Shown: positions 1 to 10,996 of the stretch, one piece after another
How positions within the stretch are numbered: position 1 is the stretch's first letter
Layout of the letters: every line of letters begins with the position of its first letter
Source: Burkholderiales bacterium
Lineage (GTDB): Bacteria; Pseudomonadota; Gammaproteobacteria; Burkholderiales; UBA11063
Reading direction: 5' to 3'
Assembly: GCA_019748155.1 (NCBI GenBank)
Contig: JAIEPY010000007.1
Location: 26,350-90,349 of the forward strand
DNA: 64,000 nt
Program-made: the position numbers and the translations under genes
Notes under the pieces: model-generated
What the model was told of the DNA's origin: nothing
Seen by the model: only the letters and a program-made list of their open reading frames with translations
The model's database searches: none

Positions 1-31
1 TGCTGGTAAAAATAAACGGGTATTATTCCTC

Positions 32-3000
32 GTGCCATCGTTAGCCCTTGCCAGCCAAACTATTACTGAGTGGAGTATTGAAACCACTACGCCGATTCAT
101 GCGTTTGCGGTTTGTTCTGACGTTGACGTTGGTAAACGCAAAGCTAGTGAGGATGATATTGCCGAGGTAAATACTCATGATCTGGCGTATCCGGCGACTA
201 CCGATGCTAAAAAACTAGCCGAGAAGAATCAGCAACAATACCCAGATAAAATGACGGTGATTTTTTCAACCTACCAGTCAATCGACGTAATTAATAAAGC
301 CCAAAAACTATATGGCATGGCTGATTTTGATTTAATCATCTGCGATGAAGCACACCGTACCACTGGCGCAACTTTAGCTGGTGAGGATGATTCAGAATTT
401 GTAAAAATCCATGATAATGATTTTATCCGTGGCACAAAACGTCTGTATATGACCGCAACCCCACGCATTTATATTGATACGGTAAAAGAGAAAGCCAAAG
501 AAAACAAAGCCGAATTATACTCAATGGATGATACCGAGGTTTTTGGCACGGTATTTTATAGTTTAAAATTTGGTGAAGCGGTTGAAAAAGGCTTACTGAC
601 AGACTATAAAGTAATTGTTCTTGCTATTGATGCCAAACAAGTCAGTAGCGATATGCAGAAATACTTCAAAAGCTCAGGCGGTGGATTAGATCTTGACGAT
701 GTAGCCAAGATGATTGGTTGCTATAAGGCATTAATCAAGGAAGGCTTACAAGTTAATGATCATAAGCCAATGCAGCGCGCGGTATCATTCTGTAAAAGTA
801 TTGCTGCCTCCAAGGATTTTTCCAAAGAGTTTGGTTTAGTTGTTGATGAGTATTTAGCAATCCATCCTGAAATTGGAAACATAACTTGCCAATTAGATCA
901 TGTTGATGGCACAATGAACGCTACCGAAAAAGGCAAAAAACTATCTTGGCTAAAAGAAAATACCGAGGATACTTGCCGCATTTTGAGCAATGCCAAATGT
1001 TTATCTGAGGGGGTTGATGTACCATCACTGGATGCGGTAATGTTTATTCATGGGCGGAAATCCAAAGTTGATATAGTGCAGTCGGTTGGACGGGTAATGC
1101 GTAAAGCCCCTAATAAACAACTCGGCTATATCATTATTCCGGTGGTTATTCCCGAAGGTAAAAGCTCCGAAGAAGAACTCAAGAAAAATCCAAGTTATCA
1201 AATTGTCTGGGATGTATTAAATGCCCTACGCTCACATGATGAACGGCTAGACTCAGATATTAACAAGGTGGAGTTAGTTGATAGCTTAAAGAGTAAAATC
1301 GAAGCTATTCAAAAACACGTTGAAATTGTCGCAATGGTAGATAAACTACCCGAATATACCAAACAAAGCCAAGGCAAAAAGTCCGGCATGGGTACAGGTG
1401 GCGACTCCAAAACTAGTAATGGTGATAATGACCGCGAACGTGACACACCACAGCAAGCTGAGCTGGATTTAAGCATTGATACTGTACAAAAGGCCATGTT
1501 AGCCAAGATTGTTGAGAAATGCGGTACTCGCACTTACTGGGAAGATTGGGCGAATGATATTACCGATATTGCCAGCAAGCATATCTTACGGATCAAAACC
1601 ACATTAGAAGATAAAAGCAGTCTTGAATATCAAACTTTTATTGAATTTGTGCAGGAATTAAAAAACAACCTCAATGATTCAATTACCGAAGAAGAAGTAA
1701 TTGAAATGCTGGCACAGCATATTATTACCCGTCCAGTATTTAATGCGCTATTCAGTGATTATAATTTTGCGGATAATAACTCAATTTCTAGGTCAATGCA
1801 AAAGGTTATTGATTTACTTGATGCACATCATATTGACAACGAAGCTAAAAAACTCGATAAGTTCTACGCAAGCGTAAAACGTCGTGCTGATGGTATTGAT
1901 AATGCAGAAGCCAAACAAAAAATTATTGTTGAACTTTATGATAAATTCTTCCGTAATGCCTTTCCGCGCATGACCGAAAGGCTTGGGATTGTTTATACAC
2001 CAGTTGAATGCGTCGATTTTATTATTCATAGCGTAAACGATATACTTAAACAAGAGTTTAATCAAGAACTCGGCGATAGAAATACTCATATCATTGATCC
2101 GTTTACTGGTACAGGTACGTTTATCACGCGACTAATGCAAAGTGGTTTATTAACTAAAGAACAGCTTGAGTACAAATACAACCTACAAGATAAAACCGTT
2201 AATGGTGAAAAGATTAAAACTACCGAGCTCCATGCTAATGAAATAGTCTTACTGGCTTATTATATCGCGAGTATCAATATTGAAGCGGTTTACCATGCCA
2301 TTGTTGGCGGCAAATATCAACCATTTGAAGGTATTTGTTTAACTGATACCTTTCAACTTAATGAAAAATCAGAAGATCTAATCACTCCACAATTAGCGGA
2401 TAATAACCATCGCCGCAAAACTCAAAAAAAACTTCCGATTCGAGTATTTATTGGTAATCCGCCGTACTCAGCTGGACAATCAAATGCAAATGACAATAAT
2501 CAAAATTTAGAATATTTAAAACTTGATAGTAGTATTGAATCAACTTACGTTAAGTATTCTAATGCAGCATTATCAAAAAGCGCGTATGACTCATATATCC
2601 GAGCGATTCGCTGGGCGAGTGATAGAATTGATAAATATGGTGTAATTGGCTTTATTACTAATAATGGGTGGATTTATAAGTCAACAACAGATGGTATGCG
2701 CAAATGTATAGTTGATGAATTTAGTAGTACTTATATCTTTGATTTAAAAGGTGCAATTCGTGGTAAATCAGGTGATGTAGCAAAAAAAGAAGGACAAAAT
2801 GTATTTGATATTATGACGGGTGTAGCTATTACTATTTTCGTCAAGAACCCAGAAGCAAAGGAACAAGGTAAAATTTACTATCACGATATTGGTAATTATC
2901 TCAATAGACAAGAAAAATTAGAAAAGATTATTAATTTTAACTCTATTGAAAGCATAACCCAGCAAGGTTTATGGCAAGAGATTACTCCGGATAAATATAA

Positions 3001-4300
3001 CGATTGGTTAAATCAGCGTGATGATGGTTTTTATGATTATATTTCATTAGGTGATAAAAAAGATAAAGCTTCAGCTACCTTATTTGAAAACTATTCTCAA
3101 GGAATACTGACCAGCAGAGATGCGTGGTTATACAATGCTTCAAAAGTTAAACTCACCCAAAATATATCAAACATGATAGATTTTTATACAAGTGAGTTAG
3201 AGCGTTATAAAGTAAGTGATTTTATTAAGAATCAACCAACTAAATCAATTGAAGCTGAAAAATATGTTGCCGGTTTTGTCAATAATGATAGTAAAAAAAT
3301 TGCATGGTCTGGAAACTTAAAAGATGACTTTGCAAAAAAGAAAGTACATCAATTTAAGCATTGCTTAGTGAAGTCGACATATCGTGCTTTTAGTACGCAA
3401 TGGCTATATTATGATACAAATCTGACTGCCAGAGTTTACCAAATGCCAAAGATTATTCCAGAAAGAGGTGTTGATAATCTTATTCTTGGAACAAGTGGAA
3501 TTGGGGCAAGAACAAGATTTTCTATTTTGTGTAGCAATAACATAATTGATTATCAAACGTTAGATAATGGTCAAAGTTTTCCTTTGTACCTATATGAACC
3601 CAAAGAAGAATCAACTAATGGATTTGATTTTAGTGATGATTCTGATGTGGTTACTGCGCCAAGTGGCACGCAATATACCCGTAAAGAAGCAATTACTGAT
3701 GCTGGATTAAAGCATTTTACTGATTTTTACAGTGATGCTTCAATCACCAAAGAAGATTTATTTTATTACATCTATGGATTATTACATTCTGAAGAATACA
3801 AAACCAAATATGCCGATAATTTAACCAAAGCCTTGCCACGTATTCCACGGGTTAAAACCATTGCCGATTTTAGAGCATTTGAGCAAGCTGGACGCAAATT
3901 AGCTGATTTACATCTTAATTATGAAAATAAAGAGCTATATCCCGTAACGTTCACTAAAGATATTAGCCAATTGCAAGCCAATGATTATCGGGTTATCAAA
4001 ATGAAATTTGCCAGCAAAGCTGATAAATCTAAAATTATCTATAATGGCAAAATTACTTTAGAAAATATTCCTCTTGAAGCCTATGATTATGTAGTTAATG
4101 GTAAATCAGCTATTGAGTGGGTTATGGAACGCCAAGGCGTATCTACGCATAAGGATAGCGGCATTATCAACGATGCTAATGATTGGGCTATTGAAACCAT
4201 GAATAACCCACGTTATCCATTGGAACTACTGCAACGCGTTATCACCGTCAGCCTTGAAACCGTCAAGATAGTCAATAATTTACCAAAATTAGATATTTAA
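32..4300 (+). CDS. Type ISP-like restriction-modification fusion (helicase + N6-adenine methylase + target recognition), 5' truncated by window edge
   Basis: DEAH box (ICDEAHRTTGA), helicase C-terminal motifs, SAM motif DPFTGTGTF and NPPY motif in one polypeptide. Confidence 0.8.
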   Translation: MPSLALASQTITEWSIETTTPIHAFAVCSDVDVGKRKASEDDIAEVNTHDLAYPATTDAKKLAEKNQQQYPDKMTVIFSTYQSIDVINKAQKLYGMADFDLIICDEAHRTTGATLAGEDDSEFVKIHDNDFIRGTKRLYMTATPRIYIDTVKEKAKENKAELYSMDDTEVFGTVFYSLKFGEAVEKGLLTDYKVIVLAIDAKQVSSDMQKYFKSSGGGLDLDDVAKMIGCYKALIKEGLQVNDHKPMQRAVSFCKSIAASKDFSKEFGLVVDEYLAIHPEIGNITCQLDHVDGTMNATEKGKKLSWLKENTEDTCRILSNAKCLSEGVDVPSLDAVMFIHGRKSKVDIVQSVGRVMRKAPNKQLGYIIIPVVIPEGKSSEEELKKNPSYQIVWDVLNALRSHDERLDSDINKVELVDSLKSKIEAIQKHVEIVAMVDKLPEYTKQSQGKKSGMGTGGDSKTSNGDNDRERDTPQQAELDLSIDTVQKAMLAKIVEKCGTRTYWEDWANDITDIASKHILRIKTTLEDKSSLEYQTFIEFVQELKNNLNDSITEEEVIEMLAQHIITRPVFNALFSDYNFADNNSISRSMQKVIDLLDAHHIDNEAKKLDKFYASVKRRADGIDNAEAKQKIIVELYDKFFRNAFPRMTERLGIVYTPVECVDFIIHSVNDILKQEFNQELGDRNTHIIDPFTGTGTFITRLMQSGLLTKEQLEYKYNLQDKTVNGEKIKTTELHANEIVLLAYYIASINIEAVYHAIVGGKYQPFEGICLTDTFQLNEKSEDLITPQLADNNHRRKTQKKLPIRVFIGNPPYSAGQSNANDNNQNLEYLKLDSSIESTYVKYSNAALSKSAYDSYIRAIRWASDRIDKYGVIGFITNNGWIYKSTTDGMRKCIVDEFSSTYIFDLKGAIRGKSGDVAKKEGQNVFDIMTGVAITIFVKNPEAKEQGKIYYHDIGNYLNRQEKLEKIINFNSIESITQQGLWQEITPDKYNDWLNQRDDGFYDYISLGDKKDKASATLFENYSQGILTSRDAWLYNASKVKLTQNISNMIDFYTSELERYKVSDFIKNQPTKSIEAEKYVAGFVNNDSKKIAWSGNLKDDFAKKKVHQFKHCLVKSTYRAFSTQWLYYDTNLTARVYQMPKIIPERGVDNLILGTSGIGARTRFSILCSNNIIDYQTLDNGQSFPLYLYEPKEESTNGFDFSDDSDVVTAPSGTQYTRKEAITDAGLKHFTDFYSDASITKEDLFYYIYGLLHSEEYKTKYADNLTKALPRIPRVKTIADFRAFEQAGRKLADLHLNYENKELYPVTFTKDISQLQANDYRVIKMKFASKADKSKIIYNGKITLENIPLEAYDYVVNGKSAIEWVMERQGVSTHKDSGIINDANDWAIETMNNPRYPLELLQRVITVSLETVKIVNNLPKLDI

Positions 4301-4320
4301 CTCATCATTAAAATGGAGAT

Positions 4321-6126
4321 ATGATGTATTTATATTCATTACAAATTGAAGGATTTAGGAAATTAAATAATACAACGGTTTACTTTGGAGACTCAACTTT
4401 TTTAATCGGAGAAAACAACAAAGGTAAAAGTAGTATTTTCAAAGCATTAGAGTTAGTCTTAAACCTTAAGCAAGATATTTCAGAACATGATTATTTTTCA
4501 ATTTTTGACATTGAGGAATCAATTAATAAACAGAGTTCTGATAAAATTATTTTAACCGCGGAGTTTAGAGGATTGCCACCAGATGCTCCAACATGGAGAG
4601 GATTTAAAGGGCGTATTGCTAACGATAATGGTGAATTGATTATCAAATACAGAAAAACATTTAATAAGGGAACCATAAATGACAAGGGAACTATAAAACC
4701 TATTATTGAAATGTTACAAAATGAAAGAATTTTAAAAATTGCTAAACCAAAAAAATGGCGAGAGTTTGTATCTGAGGATATCACTGAAGAACTCATTGCC
4801 TCATGGAATAAGGATTTGGATAGTAAACCAGCAGAGCAAGAACTCGAAGAATATAATGAATTATGGGATATTGATAATAGTCAAACCTCATGGGTTAAAA
4901 ACCCGGGTGGAATTCCTCAAATCGTTTCAAGCAAATTACCTGATATATTGATTATTCCAGCTGAAGATAAAACAGAAGAGCTGGAATCAAAGGGGGCGTT
5001 GAGCAAAATACTAGAAACATTATTTAAAGATGTTAGAAATAAATCAGAAAATTTTAAAAATGCAGAGGTTTTTCTTAATAAATTATCAGCAGAGTTAGAC
5101 CCATCAGATGAAACTAGTGATTTTGGCAAATTAATGTCATCTTTAAACCAAGTTCTTGACAGCGTCTTTCCCGAATCTTCGATTATGGCAAAAGCTGACT
5201 TAAGCAAGGCTGATGATTCGATTAAAGCCATTTTTAACATAAACATGAAGAGTAATATTATTACTCCAATATCACATCAGGGGACTGGTGCAATAAGAGC
5301 TGCGGTATTTGGATTATTATTATTTAGACAGCAAAATTTATTGAGAGAACAAAGCCCTGAGAACCAAAATCTTATAGTATGTTTTGAAGAGCCAGAAATA
5401 TACCTACATCCAAATGCGGCAAATCAGATGCGTAACAAAATTTATGAGTTAGCCTCAACTAATACTCAAATAATCTGTACTACTCATTCGCCTTATATGA
5501 TTTCATTAGATCGCGAAGTCAAGCAAGTATTAAATAATTTTATTGACGATGGTAATGGCGGCACAAAATCAATAAGCTTTAATACTCATGCAGAATACCT
5601 AAAACTACAAGATAACGATAAAGAGTATATAAAAATGTTGGCACGATTTGATGACAGCTTAGCTAGAGTTTTTTTTGCTAGAAAGACTTTAATTGTAGAA
5701 GGTGATACAGAGGAAATTGTGTTAAGGGAAACCATCAATCGAATGTCTCCAGATAAGCAAAAAATTATATTATCTGAAATACAAATAATAAAAGCTCGAG
5801 GCAAAGCAACAATTATTCCACTCGTTAAATATTTAAAAGCTCTTTCCATTGATTTGTTTGTGATCCATGATTCAGATACTGGAACAGCAGGTGCAGAGAG
5901 ATTTAATGAACCTATCCTTACGGCTCTAAATGGAGACTCTTCAAAACTTCAAAAAATGGATAATTGTATTGAAGATGTTTTAGGTTACGCCCCACCATCT
6001 TCTGAAAAACCATTTAAGGCATATCAACAAACTAAAACATGGGGTGCATCATGGAGTGATGTCCCTGAAAAATGGCGCAAAATGATTGAACAAAATATTT
6101 TTAAGGAGTATTTTATAAATGACTAA
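4321..6126 (+). CDS. OLD-family ATP-dependent endonuclease (ABC ATPase + TOPRIM)
   Basis: Walker A GENNKGKS, FEEPEIYLHP, TTHSPYM, TOPRIM motif LIVEGDTEE. Confidence 0.85.
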   Translation: MMYLYSLQIEGFRKLNNTTVYFGDSTFLIGENNKGKSSIFKALELVLNLKQDISEHDYFSIFDIEESINKQSSDKIILTAEFRGLPPDAPTWRGFKGRIANDNGELIIKYRKTFNKGTINDKGTIKPIIEMLQNERILKIAKPKKWREFVSEDITEELIASWNKDLDSKPAEQELEEYNELWDIDNSQTSWVKNPGGIPQIVSSKLPDILIIPAEDKTEELESKGALSKILETLFKDVRNKSENFKNAEVFLNKLSAELDPSDETSDFGKLMSSLNQVLDSVFPESSIMAKADLSKADDSIKAIFNINMKSNIITPISHQGTGAIRAAVFGLLLFRQQNLLREQSPENQNLIVCFEEPEIYLHPNAANQMRNKIYELASTNTQIICTTHSPYMISLDREVKQVLNNFIDDGNGGTKSISFNTHAEYLKLQDNDKEYIKMLARFDDSLARVFFARKTLIVEGDTEEIVLRETINRMSPDKQKIILSEIQIIKARGKATIIPLVKYLKALSIDLFVIHDSDTGTAGAERFNEPILTALNGDSSKLQKMDNCIEDVLGYAPPSSEKPFKAYQQTKTWGASWSDVPEKWRKMIEQNIFKEYFIND

Positions 6127-6349
6127 TAAAGTTGAAATGATTAGAGTTAGCTCATCTAATGTACATAGTGTTGGTTATAATTTTGATATAAAATCAGTAA
6201 TAGTCCAATTTCTTGATGGCAGTCAATATGAGTATTATAATATTTCAGAAAAAGAATTTTTGGCATTACGTGATGCTAATTCAGTTGGTCAATATCTGGA
6301 TCAGTACTATAAAAAAGGTCATTGTTATAAGTATTCGAAAATAAGATGA
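6119..6349 (+). CDS. KTSC domain protein
   Basis: RVSSSNVHSVGYNFD...VQFLDGSQYEYYNI pattern; overlaps OLD stop by 8 bp. Confidence 0.7.
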   Translation: MTNKVEMIRVSSSNVHSVGYNFDIKSVIVQFLDGSQYEYYNISEKEFLALRDANSVGQYLDQYYKKGHCYKYSKIR

Positions 6350-6579
6350 TGGGAAATAATGTTATAACATATTCAAATTATGCCACCACAATTAATGTTA
6401 ATGAGATGATTTCTCATCGACATTGGAATAATTATAATACTTGACAATGGGTGTGATTTACTCAAAATACAGTTAATATAGATAAAAAACATTGTGCATT
6501 TCTATCTCTATTAATAATTGATGAGAGCAAAATTAACACTAACAAAGAAGCCATAAACTCCAACTTAGGAAATAATAAT

Positions 6580-6780
6580 ATGAACAAAATTATTTGCCCA
6601 CATTGTAAAAAAGCATTCAAAGTTGATGAAGCTGGATTTGCTGACATTTTAAAACAAGTTCGTGATCACCAATTTGAAGAAGAGCTACAAAACCGACTGA
6701 ATCTTGCTGAAAAAGAGAAAGATAAAGCGCGGGATAAGATAATGAAAAAATATAAGAGAAGGTTATTAGAGGCTTATTAA
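6580..6780 (+). pseudogene. Truncated DUF2130-like N-terminal fragment
   Basis: ICPHCKKAFKVDEAGFADILKQVRDHQFEEEL start followed by early stop. Confidence 0.5.
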
Positions 6781-6941
6781 AGCAGAAAACGCATAATATC
6801 TAGACTATGCGTTTTCTGATTTCCTTCCTTCAAATGAAGGATGAACTAAGCATAAATTATATATTATTTAGTAAAAATAGTCAATAGTGGTTATAATTTA
6901 CAACTGGGAGCATTATGAAATATCAAAGCATATCAGCATAT

Positions 6942-7091
6942 AAGGATCATGGAGCTGTAGATAATGCTAACGATTGGGCTATTGAAACCATGAGTAATCC
7001 ACACTGCCCATTGGAACTATTGCAGCGCGTTATCACCGTTAGCCTCGAAACCGTAAAAATAGTCAACAATTTACCTAAATTGGATATTTAA
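6942..7091 (+). repeat. Diverged 150-bp duplicate of the 3' end of the Type ISP gene (matches 4151-4300)
   Basis: NANDWAIETMSNPHCPLELLQRVITVSLETVKIVNNLPKLDI* aligns without gaps to the C-terminus of ORF 32-4300; 41/49 residues identical by eye. Confidence 0.9.
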
Positions 7092-7095
7092 GAAA

Positions 7096-8316
7096 ATGCG
7101 AATTCTAGTAAATAATAATCTTCCGACTAGTTTTCCACTTGTCGTTATTGGTGACAATAATTATTGCGAACCGATGGAGCAACTAAAAACGGTTTTTAAC
7201 TTACGTCATAGTGTATTTGATAAGTTAGAAGCCATCCCAAAATTAACTAAAGCAATGCGTTCAGATATAAAAGATATTTTCTCTTCGGAAGATATTTCAA
7301 TCTTAACAAAATTTTGTGCAGAATCACAATTTAGTACTACCACAGAGTTATTCTTAAAAAAAATAATTAAAGATAACTTTGTGTATTATAAAGATGCCCC
7401 ATTTGAAAAAGTAAATGAGATCCTTCAACGACCGGATGTAAAAAATAAAAATACGCAAAAAACATATACAACATTCACTAAATGGATAAGTTTAGCTAAT
7501 CTTGGTACACAAAAAGTGGACACTATAATTAATGATAAAATTTATATGCCTTTTCCATGTGATTTTAATGATCGATTTGATTGCCAGCTTCACTTGCATG
7601 ACAATGAAATGTTTACTCTTGGTGATAACAACGAACAAAATGTGCCATTAGTAAGATATTTACATGCAATGACAAAATACTCATTTAATGTATCTTCATT
7701 TTCATTAAATAATCCACTTTCTACAAACTCTAACCATATGTGGGGACTTTACGGTGATAATGGCTCAGGTTTTGCTTTAACATTTGAATTAGATCATTTA
7801 ATTGCTCAAGTATATAATAACCTTAATAACAACAATTCAAATGAGTTTTTATTTTTCAAACCCGTTAATTATATTGAGAACTATAATCCAATTCAAAAAT
7901 TCAAATTTTGCTTAGATGAATATCGTTATCGTGGTAAAAACAATATACAAGCTTTAAGTAATTTTTTTGAAAGCTTTGCTATTTCTAAAACACCCCAATG
8001 GCAATTTGAACAAGAGCTTAGGTTTTATAAGTTTTCATCAGCAGCATATGAAGGATTTATTTCACAATACGGTGGTGCAGTTACAGATAAAACATGTATT
8101 GAATTGTTAGAATATATAGAAACCTCAAAACAGAAAGTTAATCATGAGGTTATTTTTAATAGACCTACATCAATTGTATTGGGCTGGAACTGCAGCTTAG
8201 AAGATGAAAATATAAAAAAATTAATCCAATATGCCAGAACTAATTCAATAAAAGTTATCAAGTTGGATAAATACTTAAACTATCTCAAAAATGAATTTTA
8301 TTATGCCGAGCTATAA
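7096..8316 (+). CDS. DUF2971-like protein
   Basis: MWGLYGDNGSGFALTFE and QWQFEQELRFYKF motifs. Confidence 0.6.
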   Translation: MRILVNNNLPTSFPLVVIGDNNYCEPMEQLKTVFNLRHSVFDKLEAIPKLTKAMRSDIKDIFSSEDISILTKFCAESQFSTTTELFLKKIIKDNFVYYKDAPFEKVNEILQRPDVKNKNTQKTYTTFTKWISLANLGTQKVDTIINDKIYMPFPCDFNDRFDCQLHLHDNEMFTLGDNNEQNVPLVRYLHAMTKYSFNVSSFSLNNPLSTNSNHMWGLYGDNGSGFALTFELDHLIAQVYNNLNNNNSNEFLFFKPVNYIENYNPIQKFKFCLDEYRYRGKNNIQALSNFFESFAISKTPQWQFEQELRFYKFSSAAYEGFISQYGGAVTDKTCIELLEYIETSKQKVNHEVIFNRPTSIVLGWNCSLEDENIKKLIQYARTNSIKVIKLDKYLNYLKNEFYYAEL

Positions 8317-8348
8317 TAAAAGAGATTTTAAACTATATAAGTAAAGAA

Positions 8349-9038
8349 ATGATAACCGTTATGAAAAATATACCTACTTTAGTTCGCATTGCAGCAGAAA
8401 GCCTAATCAAGCAGGTTTCAATCCCTTGTTTAAATGTTAATGTGAATACTTTTACCGATATATATAAAAAATTTCAACAAGAAAAATTCAACTTCTTTTT
8501 AGATGAAGTTAAACGCGGAACTGCTGATATTAGCATTCAAAATCTGAATGATTATGATATTTTGCATACAGCTTATTTAACTCAGCAAACATTGCTTAAA
8601 ACTCGTCAACAAGAAAAAATCAAATTATTAGCTGATTTATTTATATCTTATTGTCACAAGCTTAAGCCAGAACATAATGAGAAACTCACTGATAAATATG
8701 AATTTATTTTGCAGATAATCGAAAACTTGTCTTTACAAGAGTTTCACTTACTTAATATTTTGTACTCTTATGAGATACAATCATTAAGTTTAGCCAGTGC
8801 AGACAATAAATTAATTGAGCTTTCAAAATACTGGGATGAGTTTATTGCCAAAGCAATAAACAATCTCAATATATCACAGGATTACGTAGAGGCATTGCTT
8901 ACTAAGTTAAATGGAACTGGTTTATATCAGACTATAACTGGAATGTATTTAGGATATACGGGTAATAAAGGACATTTAACTAAATTGTTTTATGAATTAA
9001 TTAATTTTTTACAAAAAGATCCAGACTATGCCACCTGA
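8349..9038 (+). CDS. Hypothetical protein, overlaps darT start
   Basis: Intact ORF between DUF2971 and DarT; likely ATG at 8361. Confidence 0.7.
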   Translation: MITVMKNIPTLVRIAAESLIKQVSIPCLNVNVNTFTDIYKKFQQEKFNFFLDEVKRGTADISIQNLNDYDILHTAYLTQQTLLKTRQQEKIKLLADLFISYCHKLKPEHNEKLTDKYEFILQIIENLSLQEFHLLNILYSYEIQSLSLASADNKLIELSKYWDEFIAKAINNLNISQDYVEALLTKLNGTGLYQTITGMYLGYTGNKGHLTKLFYELINFLQKDPDYAT

Positions 9039-9708
9039 TTATCCTAAATGGTTATTTAAGCAAACCAGAATTTTTCATATGACAGCAATTGATAATTTAC
9101 CTAAGATATTTACATCTGGTGGATTATTGGCAAAAAATATGTTATCTCGCAACAGTGTAGATTATATTAACGTTGCATATGAAGACATTCAAGATATGCG
9201 GCATAGAATAACATTGCCAAATGGTAATAATTTGCATGATTATGTGCCATTTCATTTTGCACCACGTTCTCCAATGTTATTTGCAATTGCTGATGGTATT
9301 ATTGCTAATTGCACAACTAAGCAAGAAGATATGATATATTTTGTCAGCTATGTAGAAAATTTTACTAACGATGATTTTATTTTCTGTGACCATCACCCAA
9401 TTATGCAGCCAACTGTAGCATGGTATAATAACCTGTCTGATTTAAATCAACTAGATTGGGATATTTTCTTTGAACGTCCACGGCTAGGAGAGTATGCACA
9501 GTTTTGGCAAGATCGATCAGATAATGTTCGATGGGCAAATCGTAAATCAAAACGACAAGCCGAGTTTTTAATCTATAATAAAGTTGATTTAACCAATATC
9601 GTTGGTTTTGCAGTCATGAATGAAAAGATAAAGCAAAAACTAGGTGTACTATGTACAGAATTTGGTATTGGATTGCCAACGGTTATAAAAAAAGAGTGGT
9701 ATAAATAA
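9028..9708 (+). CDS. darT: DarT-like DNA ADP-ribosyltransferase toxin
   Basis: IFHMTAIDNLPKIFTSGGLLAKN, FHFAPRSPMLFAIADG, QAEFLIYNKV; adjacent macro-domain gene. Confidence 0.85.
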   Translation: MPPDYPKWLFKQTRIFHMTAIDNLPKIFTSGGLLAKNMLSRNSVDYINVAYEDIQDMRHRITLPNGNNLHDYVPFHFAPRSPMLFAIADGIIANCTTKQEDMIYFVSYVENFTNDDFIFCDHHPIMQPTVAWYNNLSDLNQLDWDIFFERPRLGEYAQFWQDRSDNVRWANRKSKRQAEFLIYNKVDLTNIVGFAVMNEKIKQKLGVLCTEFGIGLPTVIKKEWYK

Positions 9709-10763
9709 TGACTATTAAATATGTTTCTGGGAATTTATTGACTTATCCAGCCGAAGCAATTATAAATACTATTAATTGTGTAGGTGTAATGGGTAAAGGT
9801 ATTGCACTACAATTTAAACAAAAATATCCTGATAATTTTAAGTATTATGTCAAAGAGTGTAAGTCTGGCCATGTAACAACTGGCAAGATGCTGGTTTATG
9901 CTTGTGGCATGTTATCCGAAAATCCACGTTATATTATTAATTTTCCGACTAAACAACATTGGCGAAATAATTCAAAAATTGAGTATATTACTAGCGGTTT
10001 AGATGATTTAATTAAAGTAATTGAACAGTATCAAATTAAATCAATAGCCATACCACAGCTAGGTTGTGGTAATGGTGGATTAGAATGGGATGAAGTTCGG
10101 CAAATTATTATTGAAAAACTATCATGCTTAGATATTGATATTAACATCTTTGCTCCAACCCCGCAAACAGATCAAGTCAACGAAAAGTTCACAGATCAGC
10201 AATTTCAAAATATAACTGTTGGACGAGCTATTCTTTTATTATTAATGTATCACTATCAGGGTTTGCGCTATGCGTTAACCAGTTTAGAAGTCCAGAAATT
10301 AGCGTATTTTATTAAAGAATCAGGTGAGCCAACGTTATCTAAACTTAACTTTGAAAAAAATAAATTTGGTCCATATTCTCCTGATTTAAAAAAAGTAATA
10401 GCTTTACTGGTGGTAAATAAATTTGTTGAAAATTTTAAAAATGATGAGAGTAATGATTATCAATACAAAGTTAGTGATCATGCTCATAGTTTGGCTAGCG
10501 CTTTTTTAGAAAACAACCACGATCTTAAATGTGTTGATAATATTCAAGCTTTAATTTCAGGGTATGAATATCCATTTGGCATGGAATTACTTTCAACTGT
10601 GCATTGGGTTGTTAATCATGAAGGTGCTGATAATATAAAATCTGCTTGCCATAAAGTCTGGAATTGGTCAATACAACATCCAGAATGGGGTGAGCGAAAG
10701 AAAGAATTAATGCCAGAAAAATATATCATAGATGCACTAAATAAACTTAATATACCGCTGTAG
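9708..10763 (+). CDS. darG: DarG-like macro-domain antitoxin
   Basis: GNLLTYPAEAIINTINCVGVMGKGIALQFKQKYP macro domain plus C-terminal extension. Confidence 0.9.
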   Translation: MTIKYVSGNLLTYPAEAIINTINCVGVMGKGIALQFKQKYPDNFKYYVKECKSGHVTTGKMLVYACGMLSENPRYIINFPTKQHWRNNSKIEYITSGLDDLIKVIEQYQIKSIAIPQLGCGNGGLEWDEVRQIIIEKLSCLDIDINIFAPTPQTDQVNEKFTDQQFQNITVGRAILLLLMYHYQGLRYALTSLEVQKLAYFIKESGEPTLSKLNFEKNKFGPYSPDLKKVIALLVVNKFVENFKNDESNDYQYKVSDHAHSLASAFLENNHDLKCVDNIQALISGYEYPFGMELLSTVHWVVNHEGADNIKSACHKVWNWSIQHPEWGERKKELMPEKYIIDALNKLNIPL

Positions 10764-10801
10764 CTCTAGCTCAAAAACCAAGTTTAGAGTATTGTCGTAA
10801 A

Positions 10802-10996
10802 ATGATTGTTGATTATCTGACTAAGTTTAAAACTGGTACCCGTGAAGATTTTGAGCGTATTATACGGGATAAACTTCCGGATATATTGAGTAACATCCAG
10901 AAGAAAAATAAAATTCGCAATGTACTCCAAACTCTGAAAGATAAAGGTCTTATTGAAATTAACAAAGGCAAATCGTGGAAATTAAAAAATGTCTAG
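10802..10996 (+). CDS. Small winged-helix-like protein
   Basis: NVLQTLKDKGLIEINKGKSWKL wing-like C-terminus. Confidence 0.45.
   Translation: MIVDYLTKFKTGTREDFERIIRDKLPDILSNIQKKNKIRNVLQTLKDKGLIEINKGKSWKLKNV

Noticed and set aside
1309-5849. Antisense ORFs within the RM and OLD genes (e.g. 1309-1533, 4491-4796, 4917-5246, 5586-5849)
   Set aside because: Shadow ORFs of strong coding regions with no domain signature or RBS support.
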